NCBI RefSeq assembly: GCF_021729885.1
Contig: NZ_CP063401.1
Span: 2,472,501 to 2,536,500 of the forward strand
Reading direction: 5' to 3'
Length of the DNA: 64,000 nucleotides
Origin: Devosia sp. SL43
Lineage (GTDB): Bacteria > Pseudomonadota > Alphaproteobacteria > Rhizobiales > Devosiaceae
In this document: positions 62,306-64,000 of the stretch, piece by piece
How positions within the stretch are numbered: the stretch's first letter is position 1
How the letters are laid out: each line of letters starts with the position of its first letter
Position numbers and translations under genes: made by a program
The notes under the pieces: model-generated
Told to the model about the DNA's origin: nothing
The model's input: the letters and a program-made list of their open reading frames with translations, nothing else
The model's database searches: none

Positions 62306-62692
62306 ATGACGGTTCGAGCCCGCCCGCTTTCCCCCCATTTGCAGATCTACCGCTGGACCATCACCATGGCGATGTCGATCGCCCACCGCGCCACCGGCAT
62401 CGCCAATTATGCCGGTACGCTGTTCCTGGTGATCTGGCTGGCCGCCGCCGCCTGGGGGCAGGAGCCGCTCAATGTGGTCAATTCCATCTATGGCAGCTGG
62501 TTCGGCCAGCTGGTGCTGTTCGGGTTCACCTGGAGCCTGATCCACCACATGCTGGGCGGGATCCGCCACTTCATCTGGGATTTCATCATCGGCATGGAGC
62601 CGGGGCAGCGTGAAATGCTGGCCTGGGGCAACCTCATCGCTTCCATCGTCCTGACCCTCCTGGTCTGGACCGTTTTCGTCTGGATGGCATGA
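62306..62692 (+). CDS. sdhC: Succinate dehydrogenase, cytochrome b556 subunit
   Basis: 128 residues, three hydrophobic segments; quinone-side membrane anchor of complex [15 protein letters not shown] and [12 protein letters not shown] are the family signature (Ser/Arg at the quinone site), and the haem-ligand His is in [18 protein letters not shown] lies 7 bases before ATG 62306. Overlaps sdhD by 4 bases (ATGA). Confidence 0.95.
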   Translation: MTVRARPLSPHLQIYRWTITMAMSIAHRATGIANYAGTLFLVIWLAAAAWGQEPLNVVNSIYGSWFGQLVLFGFTWSLIHHMLGGIRHFIWDFIIGMEPGQREMLAWGNLIASIVLTLLVWTVFVWMA

Positions 62693-63084
62693 TGCGCGAA
62701 CAGATCATTACCCGCGACATGGTCGCCAATCCCAAGTCGGCCTATGGCGACAAGAAGGCCTCGACCCGCCACTTCATCACCCAGCGTCTGACAGGCGCGA
62801 TCAACATCGCCTTCCTTATCCTGCTGCTGTTTGTGGTGGTGCGGCTGGCCGGACAGGACCGGCCCGACATGGTGGCCGTGATCGGCAATGGCTGGATCGG
62901 CATTCCGCTGGCCATTCTCCTCGTCATCGTCACCATCCACATGCGCAACGGCATGCGCGACACGCTGGAAGATTATCTCCACGGCCGCCTCTACCGCTTC
63001 GCCATGCTCAAGAACACGCTGTTCTGCATCATCATCGGGCTGGTGGGCGTCGTTTCCATTCTCAAGCTCGTCTTCTGGGGTTAG
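62689..63084 (+). CDS. sdhD: Succinate dehydrogenase, hydrophobic membrane anchor
   Basis: 131 residues, three hydrophobic segments (about 33-52, 62-80, 100-125). [32 protein letters not shown] and [31 protein letters not shown] match alphaproteobacterial SdhD (His-x-R-N-G and the conserved D-Y). Follows sdhC and precedes sdhA by 5 bases. Confidence 0.94.
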   Translation: MMREQIITRDMVANPKSAYGDKKASTRHFITQRLTGAINIAFLILLLFVVVRLAGQDRPDMVAVIGNGWIGIPLAILLVIVTIHMRNGMRDTLEDYLHGRLYRFAMLKNTLFCIIIGLVGVVSILKLVFWG

Positions 63085-63089
63085 TCGCC

Positions 63090-64000
63090 ATGGCGCAATA
63101 CGAACTCATCGACCACGAATTCGACGTGGTCGTGGTGGGCGCCGGCGGCGCGGGCCTGCGCGCCACGCTCGGCATGGCCGAGCAGGGCTTCAACACCGCC
63201 TGCATCACCAAGGTCTTCCCGACCCGCAGCCACACCGTGGCGGCGCAGGGCGGCATCGCGGCCTCGCTGCAGAATATGGGCCCAGACTCGTGGCAGTGGC
63301 ACATGTACGACACCGTCAAGGGGTCGGACTGGCTGGGCGACAACGACGCCATGGAATATCTGGCGCGCGAAGCGCCGGCCGCCATCTATGAGCTCGAACA
63401 CTACGGCGTGCCGTTTTCGCGCACCACCGAAGGCAAGATCTACCAGCGCCCCTTCGGCGGCCACATGACCGAATTCGGCGAAGGCCCGCCGGTGCAGCGC
63501 ACCTGCGCCGCCGCCGACCGCACTGGCCACGCGATCCTCCACACCCTCTATGGCCAGAGCCTGCGCCATAATGCGCAGTTCTATATCGAATATTTCGCCC
63601 TCGACCTGATCATGGGCGACAATGGCGAATGCCAGGGCATCATCGCCTGGAAGCTGGACGACGGCACGCTGCACCGCTTCCGCGCCAAGCTGGTCGTGCT
63701 GGCCACCGGCGGCTATGGCCGTTCCTATTTCTCCGCCACTTCGGCCCATACCTGCACCGGCGACGGCAACGGCATGGTCGCCCGCGCCGGCCTGCCGCTG
63801 CAGGATATGGAATTCGTGCAGTTCCATCCCACGGGAATCTATGGCGCGGGCGTGCTGATCACCGAAGGCGCGCGCGGCGAGGGCGGCTATCTCACCAATT
63901 CGGAGGGCGAGCGCTTCATGGAGCGCTATGCCCCCAATGCCAAGGACCTCGCGTCGCGCGACGTCGTCTCCCGCTGCATGACGCTCGAAATCCGCGAGGG
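63090..64000 (+). CDS. sdhA: Succinate dehydrogenase flavoprotein subunit, 3' end outside window
   Basis: First 303 residues of about 600. [21 protein letters not shown] is the FAD Rossmann motif; the His in SHTVAAQGG (about 48) takes the covalent [65 protein letters not shown] and [26 protein letters not shown] follow. Oxidises succinate in the TCA cycle, which receives the succinyl-CoA made by the pca genes. Cut at the window end, still in frame. Confidence 0.97.
   Translation, partial: MAQYELIDHEFDVVVVGAGGAGLRATLGMAEQGFNTACITKVFPTRSHTVAAQGGIAASLQNMGPDSWQWHMYDTVKGSDWLGDNDAMEYLAREAPAAIYELEHYGVPFSRTTEGKIYQRPFGGHMTEFGEGPPVQRTCAAADRTGHAILHTLYGQSLRHNAQFYIEYFALDLIMGDNGECQGIIAWKLDDGTLHRFRAKLVVLATGGYGRSYFSATSAHTCTGDGNGMVARAGLPLQDMEFVQFHPTGIYGAGVLITEGARGEGGYLTNSEGERFMERYAPNAKDLASRDVVSRCMTLEIRE

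Overview
The window is high-GC, gene-dense DNA from an alphaproteobacterium. Gene content suggests Hyphomicrobiales, probably Devosiaceae or a close relative. This is inferred from the hppA/YggT/DUF167 neighbourhood, the pcaQ-pcaDCHG order, several families of palindromic intergenic repeats and frequent TTG/GTG starts; no rRNA or tRNA was seen to confirm it.

Layout. 1-5.6 kb: 3' part of ppa, a cytochrome b561 gene divergent from a MarR-HODM-like pair, two small enzymes, a repeat-rich gap, and a visibly more AT-rich P63C-domain gene with repeated GCAAGCAT motifs before its start. 5.6-18.2 kb: housekeeping and envelope genes (hppA, DUF167, yggT, argC, deoD, a HEAT-like protein, a membrane protein coupled to a ClpP-like protease, an LLM flavoprotein, two PagL-like outer-membrane proteins, a BaiN-type flavoprotein). 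18.2-25.1 kb: asd, GNAT, tandem EamA exporters, three secreted EF-hand paralogues, beta-carbonic anhydrase, DUF1737 and Nudix.

25.2-58.1 kb is a nearly continuous catabolic island for lignin-derived aromatics. It holds pobA/pobR (4-hydroxybenzoate to protocatechuate), pcaQ divergent from pcaDCHGIJFB (the full protocatechuate beta-ketoadipate pathway), and a XylR/DmpR-type sigma-54 activator divergent from an operon with a near-perfect -24/-12 promoter. That operon carries a XylC-like aryl aldehyde dehydrogenase, a coniferyl-alcohol dehydrogenase, an esterase and a five-gene Liv-type ABC importer. Next come vanA-vanR-vanB (vanillate demethylase), a TRAP importer, and a ferulate module (crotonase, acyl-CoA dehydrogenase, MarR repressor, thioesterase, SDR, thiolase, feruloyl-CoA synthetase). 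Read together: coniferyl alcohol -> coniferaldehyde -> ferulate -> feruloyl-CoA -> (hydration, oxidation, thiolysis, hydrolysis) -> vanillate -> protocatechuate -> succinyl-CoA + acetyl-CoA.

58.3-62.0 kb: a compact CoA-biosynthesis operon, panB-coaX-coaBC-panC, directly beside the CoA-consuming ferulate genes. 62.3-64.0 kb: sdhC-sdhD-sdhA (sdhA cut by the window end).

The most useful observations are a 21-bp inverted-repeat operator shared by the two divergently placed halves of the ferulate module, the sigma-54 promoter with upstream repeats, a PcaQ-type box, and the repeat cluster before the P63C gene. The pathway types are known; the arrangement and predicted regulatory sites are what deserve checking.
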